From Streptomyces echinatus (GTDB lineage: Bacteria > Actinomycetota > Actinomycetes > Streptomycetales > Streptomycetaceae): a DNA stretch of 64,000 bases. The notes beneath the pieces were generated by a model that was not told the DNA's origin, did not search any database, and saw only the letters and a program-made list of their open reading frames with translations. A program made the translations under genes and the position numbers. Of this stretch, positions 63,943 through 64,000 are shown one piece after another. Within the stretch, counting starts at the first letter, position 1. Every line of letters begins with the position of its first letter. The DNA is taken from NCBI RefSeq assembly GCF_014203595.1, contig NZ_JACHJK010000011.1, forward strand, positions 124,001-188,000, written 5' to 3'.

Positions 63943-64000
63943 GACTCGATGTCCCCGAAGTGGTCCCAGCCGCCCTTGCTGGTCCAGGGCGCCCCGTCGA
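63939..64000 (-). CDS. thiL: Thiamine-monophosphate kinase, 3' end only
   Basis: Only 20 codons and stop are in the window: DGAPWTSKGGWDHFGDIES, which matches the C-terminal WDHF ending I recall for ThiL. Stop TGA overlaps the thiD ATG. Identity rests on this motif and on the thiL-thiD order of Streptomyces. Confidence 0.75.

Overview
This window is chromosomal DNA from a Streptomyces species. The evidence is the very high G+C and third-position G/C, many GTG starts, and a gene set typical of the genus: the sporulation sigma factor WhiG, the antibiotic/sporulation repressor NsdA, four consecutive type I signal peptidases (sipW-X-Y-Z), an amtB-glnK-glnD nitrogen operon with a GlnR-type operator, and the glucose permease GlcP. 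From memory, gene order closely follows the conserved core stretch from thiD to cdsA in Streptomyces coelicolor. No tRNA, rRNA, CRISPR array, insertion sequence or prophage was seen.

Layout. 1-1134: 3' part of a cytochrome P450 gene lacking its C-terminus. 1448-6260: cdsA, frr, pyrH, tsf and rpsB, transcribed leftwards with hairpins between rpsB/tsf and tsf/pyrH. 6535-8575: an M23-type envelope peptidase, a TetR regulator and whiG. 8898-13065: dprA, comM/yifB, yraN, a DUF2469 gene and a Nudix hydrolase. 13055-19429: sipZ, sipY, sipX, sipW, rplS, trmD, rimM, khpA and rpsP. 19779-25464: SprT-like protein, methyltransferase-like protein, an FtsH protease and ffh. 25613-31734: glnD, glnK, amtB and nsdA. 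32193-38566: a small prim-pol protein, ftsY, a cytosine/purine permease, an LLM-type flavin oxidoreductase and glcP. 38803-43706: smc, a 67-residue coiled-coil protein and acylphosphatase. 43905-46900: a membrane-anchored CAP-domain protein, an FMN quinone oxidoreductase and its divergent HxlR regulator. 46873-51879: mutM, rnc, rpmF, yceD, a SepIVA/DivIVA-like protein, coaD and rsmD. 51989-55222: recG, interrupted by an intein. 55422-60229: an Hsp90-family protein coupled to a 990-residue TPR protein. 60336-64000: a DAK2/FakA-like kinase, rpmB, a scrambled SARP-type regulator remnant, thiD and the end of thiL.

The window is dominated by information processing: ribosomal proteins and their maturation factors, SRP (ffh, ftsY), signal peptidases and chromosome organisation. 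Translational coupling through ATGA/TGATG overlaps is frequent. The most notable departures from this core are (1) a 338-residue intein splitting the Walker A lysine from its threonine in RecG, with the Ala1 / block-B Trp / block-F Cys / +1 Thr signature of class 3 inteins; (2) an approximately 90-residue Pro/Ala/His-rich insertion in the SMC hinge that contains two near-copies of a DNA motif I recognise as a common dispersed Streptomyces repeat; (3) the Hsp90-TPR gene pair; and (4) the SARP remnant between rpmB and thiD.
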